A DNA stretch of 64,000 nucleotides from Rubricella aquisinus (lineage in GTDB: Bacteria > Pseudomonadota > Alphaproteobacteria > Rhodobacterales > Rhodobacteraceae): contig NZ_JACIJS010000003.1 in NCBI RefSeq assembly GCF_014199445.1, positions 186,001-250,000 of the forward strand, given 5' to 3'. Positions within the stretch are counted from its first letter, which is position 1; the number at the start of each line of letters is the position of its first letter. The translations under genes and the position numbers were made by a program. Shown one piece after another: positions 1 through 7,794 of this stretch. A model generated the notes under the pieces. It ran no database searches and had not been told where the DNA came from. It saw only the letters and a program-made list of their open reading frames with translations.

Positions 1-1
1 C

Positions 2-37
2 TTCGAAGTATCCGATGAGGTGATGGAGCAGCTTTAG
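2..37 (+). CDS. C-terminal tail of an unidentified gene (partial)
   Basis: The first bases read in frame as FEVSDEVMEQL followed by TAG at 35-37. Only eleven residues are visible, so no family can be named. The reason to take it as a real gene end is that its stop shares the bases TTAG with the stop of the convergent MATE gene, the same tail-to-tail arrangement seen at three other places in this window. It could be chance. Confidence 0.4.
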   Translation, partial: FEVSDEVMEQL

Positions 38-1416
38 GCGGCTGTGGGCAGGGTGCGTGCGAGGCTGCGGAACCGCAGCATCAACACGCTCAGGCTGACG
101 ATGCTCGCCACGAAGATCCCCTGATAGATCCCGCTCACCCCCTGCTCTAAGGTGAACGCGAACAGGTATCCGGCGGGCACCATCACGCACCAATAGCTGC
201 CGAAATGCAGAAGCGTCGGCACCCATGTATCCCCACGCCCCCGGCAGGAATGGCTCATCACCGTCTGGCTGCCGTCAAACACGATCGCCAATCCGACCCA
301 GAGCATCACAGGCGCGGCCGCCGCGATGATGGCCGGGTCATTTGTGAACAGGCTCAAAACGACCTCCGGGATCAGGAAGCATATGAGCGCGCCAATGCTG
401 CAAAACACGGCGGCGATGCCCAGCCCGGTCCAGCCTGCCATGGCCATCCCATGCGCATCCTGCCGCCCCCATGCGTTGCCCACGCGCACCTGTGTCGCCG
501 CCGCAAGCCCAAAGGCCACCATGAACAGCGTGGCAAGGGTCTGAAACGCCAGCCCATGGGCGGCGAGCGCCAATGTGCCAAGCCAGCCGACAAACAGCGA
601 CATGGTGACGAACGCACCCGCCTCCAGCAGATAAGACATGCCAGCAAACGCCCCGATCTTGAGCTGTTCAGGCAGTTTCGGGGCGTGATCCGGGCTTTGG
701 CTCGGGCGGATGCCATAGCGCGCGCGGCTTGGCAGCACGAACCAAGTATAGGCCAGCAACCCCGCTGCGAGCAGCGCAGAGTTGATGACCGTAGCCAGCG
801 CACAGCCCATCGCGCCCATCGGCTCAAACGGGCCAAGGCCGAACACCAGCACGATATTGAGCGCGAGGTTCGACAGATTCGCCAGCGCCACCGCGATCAT
901 CGCAACCCATGGCCGGTGCAATGCCTCCAGAAAACTGGCCGCCGCCCAGTAAAGCGCGATAAACGGCAGCGCCCAGCCCACCGTTGCCGTCACGATCCCG
1001 GCAGAGGCCGCCCGGGCCTCCGTCTGACCAGAGAGCAGAAACGCAGGCTCCGCCAATTGCAGGAGCAAGGCTGCCAACAGCCCGATCAGACATCCATAGA
1101 TCAGCCCGCGCCGCAGGATCAGCCCCGCCGCTGCGTCCCGCCCCGCCCCGGTTTCGCGGGCGGTCAGCACCCCAACCCCCATCAAAAGCCCGCCAAGCAT
1201 CGCCAGCAGGCTGTCATTGAGCGACAGGCCCAGCACATAATCCGCGAGAGGCTCTGGTCCGGCACGGCCCAGAACGATCACATCCACGGTCCCGAACCCC
1301 ACCACACCGACCCGAGATAACATCACCGGCCACGCAAGTTTCAGCGTGCGACTGATATGTTCGCTCAGGGATTGCGCGGCGGGCCGCTCGGGAAGGGGAG
1401 GTGTCAGAGTCGTCAT
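34..1416 (-). CDS. MATE family efflux transporter
   Basis: The 460-residue product is a polytopic inner-membrane protein with about twelve hydrophobic segments in two similar halves, the length and pattern of the multidrug and toxic compound extrusion family. The N-terminal helix around residues 25-60 (LKLAWPVMLSRVG, then TVDVIVLGR) is typical of MATE proteins, which use sodium or proton gradients to export cationic drugs and metabolites. The start is the first ATG, placing a short polar tail before helix 1. Nothing nearby tells the substrate. The stop overlaps the end of the gene at the window edge by four bases. Confidence 0.88.
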   Translation of the reverse strand: MTTLTPPLPERPAAQSLSEHISRTLKLAWPVMLSRVGVVGFGTVDVIVLGRAGPEPLADYVLGLSLNDSLLAMLGGLLMGVGVLTARETGAGRDAAAGLILRRGLIYGCLIGLLAALLLQLAEPAFLLSGQTEARAASAGIVTATVGWALPFIALYWAAASFLEALHRPWVAMIAVALANLSNLALNIVLVFGLGPFEPMGAMGCALATVINSALLAAGLLAYTWFVLPSRARYGIRPSQSPDHAPKLPEQLKIGAFAGMSYLLEAGAFVTMSLFVGWLGTLALAAHGLAFQTLATLFMVAFGLAAATQVRVGNAWGRQDAHGMAMAGWTGLGIAAVFCSIGALICFLIPEVVLSLFTNDPAIIAAAAPVMLWVGLAIVFDGSQTVMSHSCRGRGDTWVPTLLHFGSYWCVMVPAGYLFAFTLEQGVSGIYQGIFVASIVSLSVLMLRFRSLARTLPTAA

Positions 1417-1511
1417 GACCCCAGCTATGTCATTGTTTCATATCGGCGGAAACAGGGAATCCGAGGTGGCAGCCATGACACGCATTGGGCTGCTTGATCC
1501 CCCCACGCATT

Positions 1512-1619
1512 CATCTTTCCAAAAATACCTCCCGCGCGGAGCGCACCCGCCGCGCGGCACGCGCGGTGGCCCGGCCCAAAGGGAGCGGCCCGTCAGGGCC
1601 AGCGACGTGCGGGAGCGCT
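1512..1619. repeat. Dispersed intergenic repeat, copy 1
   Basis: This stretch between the MATE and polyprenyl synthase genes contains AAAAATACCTCCCGCGCGGA, then a GC-rich part, then CCCAAAGGGAGCGGCCCGTC and on to GACGTGCGGGAGCGC. The second half recurs almost exactly in reverse at 26701-26750 and directly at 26972-27010; the AAATACCTC part recurs at 15287-15345 and 26912-26937. It contains a small stem-loop GGCCC-gtca-GGGCC. It encodes nothing recognisable and sits just beyond the 3' end of the flanking minus-strand gene. Confidence 0.75.
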
Positions 1620-1624
1620 TCGGG

Positions 1625-2605
1625 TCAGGAAATCCGGGCGACGACGTAATCGGCGAGGTCGGACAGGGTGTCGGTCAATGGCCCTTGCGGCAGCAGATCG
1701 AGCGCTTCCTTGGCGGCAGCGGACCATTCCAGCGCGCGGTCGCGGGTGGTGTCGAGCGCGCCTGTGCGGTGCAGGATTTCCGTGGCGCGGGCGACGTCAC
1801 CTTCCTCCACCTTGCCTTTGCCGATGACCCGTTCCCAAAATGCCATATCGTCGCCTTCGGCCCGCGCAATGGCGAGGATCACGGGCATGGTCATCTTGCC
1901 TTCGCGCAGATCGTCGCCGGTGTTTTTGCCGGTATCTGCCGCGTCGCCATAGTCGATCAGGTCGTCGACCATCTGAAACGAAATGCCAAGCGCGTCGCCG
2001 TAGGCCCATAGTGCTTCGATCTCATCCTCGGTCGCCTCTGCGATCACGCCGCCCACTTGCGTGGCGGCGGCAAACAATGCGGCGGTTTTGCCCCGCACGA
2101 CCTTGATATAGGTCTCCTCCGTCACGCCCAGATTGCGCGCGACCGACAGTTGCAGCACTTCGCCTTCCGCGATCACGGCGGCGGCATTGGCGAGGATATC
2201 GAGCACGCGCAGGCTGCCCGTCTCCACCATCAACTGAAAGGAGCGCGCGAACAGGTAATCGCCGACGAGCACGCTCGATTGATTGTCCCACAGCAGATTG
2301 GCCGTGGGCCGCCCGCGCCGCTGGTCGCTTTCATCGACCACATCGTCATGCAGCAGCGTCGCGGTGTGGATAAACTCGACCGTCGCGGCGAGCCGGACGT
2401 CATGGTCCCCCTGATAGCCGCAGATATCGGCAGCGGCGAGGGTCAGCAGCGGCCGGATGCGCTTTCCGCCAGCCTCCACCAGATGGGCCGTGACCTCGGG
2501 AATGCGCGGGGCATGCTCGCTTGCCATGCGGGTGCGGATCAGGGTGTTTACGGCGTCCATCTTTTCGGCAAGATGGGACTGCATTTGCTCAACCGGATGT
2601 GCCAC
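1625..2605 (-). CDS. ispB: Polyprenyl diphosphate synthase (octa-/decaprenyl type)
   Basis: Long-chain trans-prenyl diphosphate synthase that makes the side chain of ubiquinone from farnesyl diphosphate and isopentenyl diphosphate. Both aspartate-rich motifs are present: DDVVD at about residues 87-91 and DDLID at about 214-218, with the GGKRIRPLL substrate-binding segment near residue 46. The reading frame stays open further upstream, but the GTG at 2605 lies a short distance after AAGGTGGA and gives 326 residues, close to the family norm; GTG 2611 or ATG 2641 are alternatives. It is divergent from the DUF2007 gene. The chain length of the product cannot be read from sequence. Confidence 0.87.
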   Translation of the reverse strand: MAHPVEQMQSHLAEKMDAVNTLIRTRMASEHAPRIPEVTAHLVEAGGKRIRPLLTLAAADICGYQGDHDVRLAATVEFIHTATLLHDDVVDESDQRRGRPTANLLWDNQSSVLVGDYLFARSFQLMVETGSLRVLDILANAAAVIAEGEVLQLSVARNLGVTEETYIKVVRGKTAALFAAATQVGGVIAEATEDEIEALWAYGDALGISFQMVDDLIDYGDAADTGKNTGDDLREGKMTMPVILAIARAEGDDMAFWERVIGKGKVEEGDVARATEILHRTGALDTTRDRALEWSAAAKEALDLLPQGPLTDTLSDLADYVVARIS

Positions 2606-2657
2606 GCTCACTCCACCTTCCCGCGTCTGGCGACGCCACATAAGAGTATTGATCCCT

Positions 2658-2876
2658 ATGGAAGAACTCCTGCGCACCAACGACCCGACCGAGATCGCCT
2701 TTGCACAAGCGCTTCTTCGTGGCGAAGAGATAGACTGCTTCGTCATGGACGTCCATATGAGTGCGCTGGAAGGCTCCATCGGCATATTGCCGCGCCGCGT
2801 GCTGGTGGCCCGTCAGGATCGGTTCCGCGCGGCGGCAATCCTGCGCGACAACGGGATCGAGCCATCGGGCCGATGA
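2658..2876 (+). CDS. DUF2007 domain protein (putative signal transducing protein)
   Basis: A 72-residue acidic protein beginning MEELLRTNDPTEIAFAQALL. The pattern of an N-terminal strand, a helix that reads like 'position of the most recent duplicated unit' (EIAFAQALLRGEEI), and a C-terminal RVLVARQDRFRAAAILRDNG matches the small DUF2007 fold, whose function is not settled. It ends in an ATGA overlap with the methyltransferase gene, so the two are cotranslated. The same pair next to a polyprenyl synthase gene is, as I recall, common in Rhodobacterales. Confidence 0.75.
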   Translation: MEELLRTNDPTEIAFAQALLRGEEIDCFVMDVHMSALEGSIGILPRRVLVARQDRFRAAAILRDNGIEPSGR

Positions 2877-3637
2877 CAGACCTGACGGATGATGCGTTCC
2901 TGTCTGGCGCTGTGCGGCTCTGGCAACCTGCGCAGGGCTATCGTGCTGCGACCGACCCGGTGTTTCTGGCGGCGGCCTGTGCCGCGCGCGCCGAGCAGGA
3001 GGTGCTGGACCTTGGCTGCGGAGTGGGGGCCGCGGCGCTCTGTCTTGGGCGGCGGGTGCCGGGGCTGCGCCTCACGGGGCTGGAGGTCCAGCCCGCCTAT
3101 GCCGAGCTTGCGACCCGCAATGCCGGGCGTAACGACATCGCACTGGAGGTGGTTGTCGGGGATGCCGCGCGGATGCCCGAGCCATTGCGCGCCCGCAGCT
3201 TTGATCACGTGCTCACCAACCCCCCGTTTTTCGAGGCAGCGGCGGGGCTGAGGGCCGATGATCCGGGGCGCGACCGCGCCTTTCGCGAATCAATGACGCT
3301 GGAGCATTGGATTGACGCGGGCCTGCGCCGGCTGCGCCCCGGTGGCGAGATTACGCTCATTCACCGGGCGGAGCGGCTGACCGAAATTCTTGGCGCCCTT
3401 GCCCCCCGCTGCGGCGCGATCCGCATTTTGCCTCTTGCCGCGCGTCAGGGGCGCGCTGCCAAACGTGTGATTGTTATCGCAAAAAAAGGCTCCCGCGCGC
3501 CGTTGCAACTGCTGGCACCGTTCATCCTGCATGATGGCGCACGGCATGAAGAGGACGCGCCGGATTTCACGCAAGCGGCTGTGTCTGTGCTGTCGAAGGG
3601 GGCGGCGCTGGCGGCGGTTCACCCCGTTCCAGCGTGA
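2873..3637 (+). CDS. tRNA1(Val) (adenine(37)-N6)-methyltransferase family protein
   Basis: A 254-residue SAM-dependent methyltransferase. The SAM-binding loop LDLGCGVGAAAL lies near residues 44-55 and the adenine N6-methylating signature NPPF (in VLTNPPFFEAA) near residue 116, which together fit the TrmN6/YfiC group that methylates A37 in tRNA. The N-terminal LWQPAQGYRAATDPVFLAA segment is also typical. It starts inside the stop of the DUF2007 gene (ATGA), which fixes the start. RNA substrate is inferred from the family. Confidence 0.82.
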   Translation: MTDLTDDAFLSGAVRLWQPAQGYRAATDPVFLAAACAARAEQEVLDLGCGVGAAALCLGRRVPGLRLTGLEVQPAYAELATRNAGRNDIALEVVVGDAARMPEPLRARSFDHVLTNPPFFEAAAGLRADDPGRDRAFRESMTLEHWIDAGLRRLRPGGEITLIHRAERLTEILGALAPRCGAIRILPLAARQGRAAKRVIVIAKKGSRAPLQLLAPFILHDGARHEEDAPDFTQAAVSVLSKGAALAAVHPVPA

Positions 3638-3647
3638 AGCGGAATAT

Positions 3648-3684
3648 ATGTCTAAAATTCGAAATTTTCCAGACATGACTTTTT
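3648..3684 (+). terminator. Rho-independent terminator after the methyltransferase gene
   Basis: ATGTCT at 3648-3653 pairs with AGACAT at 3671-3676, with an inner AAAATT/AATTTT pairing around TCGA, followed by TTTTT at 3680-3684. It closes the DUF2007-methyltransferase operon before the next small gene. Confidence 0.72.
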
Positions 3685-3740
3685 GCCAATCTCATGCTTG
3701 GCTGTTGGGGTTGAGTGATAAAAAGTATTGGAGGGAATGA

Positions 3741-3917
3741 ATGAGCGTTTCAGCGCACTTGAACGAACTTCGTCGCAAGCACGAAAACCTGTCCCGCACC
3801 ATTGAAGTCGAACAACGGAGCCCCGGTTCCGACGATCTTCATGTCCGCGAATTGAAGCGGCAGAAGCTTCGCCTCAAGGAAGAGATTTCGCGCCTGTCCG
3901 TCGCGGCAGACGCCTAA
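3741..3917 (+). CDS. YdcH/DUF465 family small protein
   Basis: A 58-residue charged protein starting MSVSAHLNELRRKHENL and containing HVRELKRQKLRLKEEISRL near its C terminus. The two-helix hairpin with the KLRLKEEI segment is the DUF465 (YdcH) signature; the function of the family is unknown. The start ATG follows GGAGGGAATGA, a good ribosome binding site. Its TAA shares four bases (CTAA) with the TAG of the convergent EamA gene. Confidence 0.78.
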   Translation: MSVSAHLNELRRKHENLSRTIEVEQRSPGSDDLHVRELKRQKLRLKEEISRLSVAADA

Positions 3918-4765
3918 CCGCGTGAAAACGCGCCGGCGGCGATCCCTGCGCCGCCGGTTATCAGAACCGCAGCAACAGCAACATTCAGTGTGAAAGGCGC
4001 TGCTCCTGTCCCGATCAAAAGGAGCGTGGACAGGAGCGGTGCTGCATAGCTTGCCACACCCAAAAGCTGAATGTTGCCGCGTTTCATTCCGATATCCCAC
4101 CAGTAAAACGCGATCCCGACTGGCCCAAGGCCAAGCCCGATCACGCTGGCCCATGCCAGCGTCGTGGTGGGCCACACGGTCGTCTCCAGCAGGAGATGCG
4201 CGCCCGCCGACAGACCTGCTGTGGCGAGGCAAAACAGCGCCACGGCCTCCGTCGGGATTTGTCCGACCCGACGGCTGAGAACCGAATAGCTGGACCATAA
4301 AAACGCGCACAGAATTGCGGCGCCATAACCGAAAGCATATTCGCCTGAAAAACTGAGATCGGCTTGTGACAGGATCGCAAACGCCCCGCCAAAGGCCACG
4401 ACCGCGCCGATAATATGCCGCTGCAAAAGCCGTTCACCGGGCAATAGCCCTGAAAAAAGCACGATCAGCAACGGCCAAAGATAGGCGATCAACCCAGCCT
4501 CTGCCGGGGGCGCGTTGCCAAGGGCCACGAAATAGAAAAAGTGATAGCCAAACAGCCCACCAACACCCAGCAGCCATGGCTGCCACCCGATCCGCCCGCC
4601 AAAGCCGCGCCCGGTGACCGCAGACCAGATCAGCCCCAACACGCCACCAATGGCAAAGCACATCGCGGTCAGTTGAAAGGGCGGCACAGCAACAGCGCCC
4701 ACCGTCATCAGCGCCAGCGTCGCCCACAAGAGGATCGCGCCAAATCCGATGGCCGTCGGGTTCAT
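3914..4765 (-). CDS. EamA/DMT family transporter
   Basis: A 283-residue inner-membrane protein with about ten hydrophobic helices arranged as two EamA repeats, the drug/metabolite transporter layout. Typical features include the amphipathic LLIVLFSGLLPGERLLQRHIIGA in the first half and the glycine-rich IGLGLGPVGIAFYWW in the second. The open frame extends to 4816, but the ATG at 4765 (MNPTAIGF) overlaps the stop of the upstream amidotransferase gene by ATGA and is preferred. Substrate unknown; many relatives export amino acids or metabolites. Confidence 0.85.
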   Translation of the reverse strand: MNPTAIGFGAILLWATLALMTVGAVAVPPFQLTAMCFAIGGVLGLIWSAVTGRGFGGRIGWQPWLLGVGGLFGYHFFYFVALGNAPPAEAGLIAYLWPLLIVLFSGLLPGERLLQRHIIGAVVAFGGAFAILSQADLSFSGEYAFGYGAAILCAFLWSSYSVLSRRVGQIPTEAVALFCLATAGLSAGAHLLLETTVWPTTTLAWASVIGLGLGPVGIAFYWWDIGMKRGNIQLLGVASYAAPLLSTLLLIGTGAAPFTLNVAVAAVLITGGAGIAAGAFSRG

Positions 4766-5490
4766 GCCGCGTTGGCGCGCGCGATGTCGAGGAATTTGCG
4801 CATCCAGCGGCCCCAATCAGTATTGTTTACCGGCTGATCCAGTGAGGCGAGCGCGGATTGCGCCACATCCATCGGGATGCCATCGCCCGCCCGGACCTCA
4901 ACAATGCCGCGCACAAAATCGGCGCTGAATTCCGGGTGGGGCTGGACGGAAATCGCATAGGGCGCCTCCGGGTCACCATAGGCAAGCGCGGCATAAGGGC
5001 AGAAGGCGGAGGAGGCGATGACATGCGCGTCGCTTGGCAGGTCGATCACCTGATCCTGATGCACCGCGCGCGCGGCAAAACCGTGCTCCATCCCATCCAT
5101 CCAGCTTGGCACGGTTTCGGGTGTGTAGGTGTGCACGCCCACGCCCCAGCCTTTTTCCGATTTGATGACTTTGCCACCCAATGCCTCCGCAAGGATTTGA
5201 TGGCCGAAGCACACGCCGATCACCGGCACCCGCGCCTCCACCGCGCCGCGCAGAAACTGCTTGAGCGGCTCGATCCATGGGTGATCCTCATAAACCCCAT
5301 GGCGAGAGCCAGTGATGACCCAGCCATCGGCATCGGTCACGCTATCGGGCATCTCCCCACGCACGACACTGACGGTGAAGAAGGTGGTATCCTCGCCCAC
5401 GAGCAGGGCTTCGAACATCGGGGAATAGGGGCCGAATTGATCGAGCAGGGCCGCGTTGACCTCACCTGTTTCCAAGATACCGATGCGCAT
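4762..5490 (-). CDS. Class I glutamine amidotransferase-like protein
   Basis: A 242-residue stand-alone triad amidotransferase domain. The nucleophile elbow GVCFGHQILAEALGG places Cys94, and SVQPHPEFS places His185 and Glu187, completing the Cys-His-Glu triad of GATase class 1. Without a fused synthetase domain the enzyme resembles YfeJ or GMP-synthase-like paralogues and gamma-glutamyl hydrolases acting on small amines, but the acceptor is not evident. It is translationally coupled to the EamA transporter, so the two may handle the same metabolite. Confidence 0.82.
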   Translation of the reverse strand: MRIGILETGEVNAALLDQFGPYSPMFEALLVGEDTTFFTVSVVRGEMPDSVTDADGWVITGSRHGVYEDHPWIEPLKQFLRGAVEARVPVIGVCFGHQILAEALGGKVIKSEKGWGVGVHTYTPETVPSWMDGMEHGFAARAVHQDQVIDLPSDAHVIASSAFCPYAALAYGDPEAPYAISVQPHPEFSADFVRGIVEVRAGDGIPMDVAQSALASLDQPVNNTDWGRWMRKFLDIARANAA

Positions 5491-5545
5491 GGGAGCCTCC
5501 GAAATTGCGTTGGCTCAGATAAGCGAAACCGCGCGGGGCGCGCAA

Positions 5546-6481
5546 TCACTCAATCATGCGGATATCGCGGCCTTCCGCGAAATGGTCGATCTCTGCCATC
5601 TCGCCATAGATCCAGTCATGAAAGCGTTTGACGGCGGGCCGTGTTTCGGTGCCCGCGGGACAGACAAACCGGTAATGGGCTGGCGTCGTCAGCGACAGGG
5701 CAAATGGGGCGACCAGCCGCCCATTGCCCAGATACCGCTCCGTCACCGACAACCGGCCAAGCACCACGCCCGCGCCCTCTAGCGCTGCATCAACCGCGTG
5801 ATCGGCCTGACTGAACCGCAACCCGTGGGAGGTGTCCACATCCGGCAATCCAGCGGCTGCGAACCATTCGCCCCAGTTCGGCACCCGTTTGAGAAAGGTC
5901 ATGCTGTCATCATGGATCAAGGGCAGCTTGGCCAGATCCTCCGCCGTTTTGACCCCTTCGGCGAGCGTCGGCGTCATCATCGGGGTGAGCCAGCCGCGCA
6001 ACAGCGGCTCGGAATAATATCCCTCATCCCCGCCCAGCCCGAACCGGATTGCCACGTCCACATCGTCGCGCGTGAAATCCATCACCTTGAGCGTCGCGGC
6101 AAAGCGCATCTCGATATCCGGGTTCGCCTGCGCAAACCGGAACATGCGCGGTGCGAGCCATTTCGCGGTAAAGGCAGGCCCGGCGGTGATGGTCAGTTTC
6201 GTGTCATCGGTCAGCCGCTGGGTCGCACGCCATGCGGCACGCAACTGCTCAAACCCGTCTGATGTGCCGGGCAGCAGCGTCTTGCCCGCCTCGGTCAACG
6301 CGACGGCGCGGTTGAGCCGCGTGAACAGGGGCGCACCCAAATGCGCCTCAAGGTTTTTGATCTGATAGCTGAGGGCGGCGGGTGTCACCGCCAACTCATC
6401 AGCAGCGTTTTGAAACGAAAGGTGTCGCGCGGCGGCCTCAAAGGCGCGCAGAGCGGTCAGGGGAGGGAGGCGATCAGACAT
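5546..6481 (-). CDS. LysR family transcriptional regulator (GcvA-like)
   Basis: A 311-residue LysR-type regulator. The winged helix-turn-helix occupies residues 1-65 (LTALRAFEAAARHLSFQNAA, then ELAVTPAALSYQIKNLE), and the rest is a substrate-binding-like effector domain with LTITAGPAFTAKWLAPRMFRF, the usual GcvA-subgroup motif. The spacing to the small genes on the other strand is 121 bases and contains a perfect inverted repeat next to this start. Targets are unknown; it could control the divergent small genes or the amidotransferase/transporter pair downstream. Confidence 0.86.
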   Translation of the reverse strand: MSDRLPPLTALRAFEAAARHLSFQNAADELAVTPAALSYQIKNLEAHLGAPLFTRLNRAVALTEAGKTLLPGTSDGFEQLRAAWRATQRLTDDTKLTITAGPAFTAKWLAPRMFRFAQANPDIEMRFAATLKVMDFTRDDVDVAIRFGLGGDEGYYSEPLLRGWLTPMMTPTLAEGVKTAEDLAKLPLIHDDSMTFLKRVPNWGEWFAAAGLPDVDTSHGLRFSQADHAVDAALEGAGVVLGRLSVTERYLGNGRLVAPFALSLTTPAHYRFVCPAGTETRPAVKRFHDWIYGEMAEIDHFAEGRDIRMIE

Positions 6482-6486
6482 GGTCG

Positions 6487-6503
6487 CTTAAATATACCTT
6501 AAG
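6487..6503. promoter_or_regulatory. CTTAA-N7-TTAAG palindrome; matches the CtrA box TTAA-N7-TTAA
   Basis: Between the lysR start (6481) and the tandem small genes lies CTTAA-ATATACC-TTAAG. It exactly fits the CtrA consensus TTAA-N7-TTAA known from Caulobacter and used in Rhodobacteraceae. It is also a perfect inverted repeat containing a T-N11-A pair, so it could instead be the autoregulatory site of the LysR protein. It begins six bases before the lysR start codon on that strand. Confidence 0.5.
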
Positions 6504-6602
6504 TGAACCGATAGAAAGACTCGTTTGTAAGACAGCCCCTAAATCTCCATCTTCAACTCAACGAAACACACCGGGCCACGCGCCACACCAAGGAGACATG
6601 AG

Positions 6603-6755
6603 ATGGAAAACGCAACCCCAACCACCCTGCACGAAGCCATTGCCCGCGGCCGCGCCGCACGGTCCGAAGCGGCCTATGACGGCATCGCTGCGATCCGCGA
6701 TTTTATTCGTGAGTTGGTTTCTGGCCGCGACACGGCCTTTGGCCGCCACGCCTGA
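6603..6755 (+). CDS. Unrecognised 50-residue protein, tandem copy A
   Basis: Starts MENATPTTLHEAIARGRAAR and ends GRHA. The ATG follows AAGGAG at a spacing of seven, a strong ribosome binding site. It shares ATPTT, ARGRAARSEAA, an IR pair and a terminal RHA with the gene 33 bases downstream, so the two are tandem duplicates under coding constraint. The middle (residues 24-40) could form an amphipathic helix. It lacks the RELxxLSDRELxDIG motif of DUF1127, which small roseobacter proteins often have. I do not recognise a family and assign no function. Confidence 0.68.
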   Translation: MENATPTTLHEAIARGRAARSEAAYDGIAAIRDFIRELVSGRDTAFGRHA

Positions 6756-6788
6756 GCCTCAGACCCTGAAAGACAAAGGAACATGACC

Positions 6789-6941
6789 ATGGATTACGCA
6801 ACACCAACCACAATGACCGACGCACTCGCCCGCGGCCGCGCCGCGCGCTCAGAGGCCGCATTTGGTGGGCTCGCGGTGATCCGGTCCGTGCTTCGCACTT
6901 GGCTGGCTGAGGTCACAGCGGCCCCGCTGCGCCACGCCTGA
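6789..6941 (+). CDS. Unrecognised 50-residue protein, tandem copy B
   Basis: Starts MDYATPTTMTDALARGRAAR and ends LRHA, a diverged copy of the preceding gene. ATG 6789 is eight bases after AGGA; an in-frame ATG at 6783 is too close to it. The N-terminal half is well conserved between the copies, the C-terminal third is not (VSGRDTAFG against LAEVTAAPL), suggesting that the ARGRAARSEAA part carries the function. A strong terminator follows. Function unknown. Confidence 0.68.
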   Translation: MDYATPTTMTDALARGRAARSEAAFGGLAVIRSVLRTWLAEVTAAPLRHA

Positions 6942-6998
6942 ATACCCAGGGGGAGCCGCAGGCCTAGACGGCCCGACGGTCACAACGCCCCTGAACGG

Positions 6999-7030
6999 AA
7001 AAGCCCGACGCAACCGCGCCGGGCTTTTTT
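6999..7030. terminator. Bidirectional rho-independent terminator
   Basis: AAAGCCCG near 7000-7007 pairs with CGGGCTTT at 7020-7027, with T residues after it on the plus strand and A residues before it, so it can end both the small-gene transcript and the minus-strand phaB transcript. Confidence 0.82.
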
Positions 7031-7051
7031 GTGTCGTGCTGTCTGAGCGGA

Positions 7052-7774
7052 TCAGACGAAGAATTGCGCACCATTCGCGGAGATGGTGGAGCCGTTGATG
7101 AAGCCCGCGTCATCGGACGCGAGGAAGGCCACGCAGCGTGCGATTTCTTCCGGCTCGCCCAGACGGCCCGCCGGGATGCCCGCGACGATGCTGTCGCGCA
7201 CCTTCTCAGGGATCGCCATGACCATCTCGGTCGCGATGTAGCCCGGGCAGATCGCGTTTGCGGTGATGCCAGCGCGCGCGCCTTCCTGAGCGAGGGATTT
7301 CACGATGCCCAGATCGCCCGCCTTGGTCGCGGCGTAGTTCACTTGCGCGAACTGCCCCTTTTGACCGTTGATGGAGGAGATCACGATCACGCGACCAAAC
7401 TTGCGCTCGCGCATACCGGGCCAGCAGGGGTGCACGGTGTTGAACACGCCGGTGAGGTTGGTGTCGATCACCTCTTTCCACTGCTGCGGGGTCATCTTGT
7501 GGAACGGTGCGTCGCGGGTGATGCCCGCGTTTGCGACAACCACGTCGATGGGGCCAAGATCGGCTTCGACCTGTGCGATGCCTGCGGCGGATGCGTCATA
7601 ATCTGCCACGTTCCACTTGTAGGTCTTGATACCGGTCGCTTCGGTGAAGGCCGCTGCGGCCTCATCATTGCCGGCATAGGTCGCGGCGACCTCATAGCCT
7701 TCGGATTTCAGCTTTTTCGAGATCGCTTCACCGATCCCACGGGAGCCGCCCGTGACGAGTGCAACGCGTGCCAT
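7052..7774 (-). CDS. phaB: Acetoacetyl-CoA reductase
   Basis: NADPH-dependent short-chain dehydrogenase that reduces acetoacetyl-CoA to (R)-3-hydroxybutyryl-CoA for polyhydroxybutyrate synthesis. The 240-residue product has the cofactor motif TGGSRGIG at residues 8-15, NAG at 82-84, and the catalytic Ser134, Tyr147 and Lys151 (NYAATK). The frame is open to 7843, but ATG 7774 follows GAAGGAAACAAC and gives the normal length. It is the last gene of a phaA-hypothetical-phaB set, which supports the assignment over other SDR functions. Confidence 0.92.
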   Translation of the reverse strand: MARVALVTGGSRGIGEAISKKLKSEGYEVAATYAGNDEAAAAFTEATGIKTYKWNVADYDASAAGIAQVEADLGPIDVVVANAGITRDAPFHKMTPQQWKEVIDTNLTGVFNTVHPCWPGMRERKFGRVIVISSINGQKGQFAQVNYAATKAGDLGIVKSLAQEGARAGITANAICPGYIATEMVMAIPEKVRDSIVAGIPAGRLGEPEEIARCVAFLASDDAGFINGSTISANGAQFFV

Positions 7775-7794
7775 GTTGTTTCCTTCCGTTTCTC

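Noticed and set aside
2057-2657. Long upstream extension of the DUF2007/methyltransferase frame
   Set aside because: The extension is antisense to the polyprenyl synthase gene; the methyltransferase has a natural start at 2873 overlapping the DUF2007 stop.
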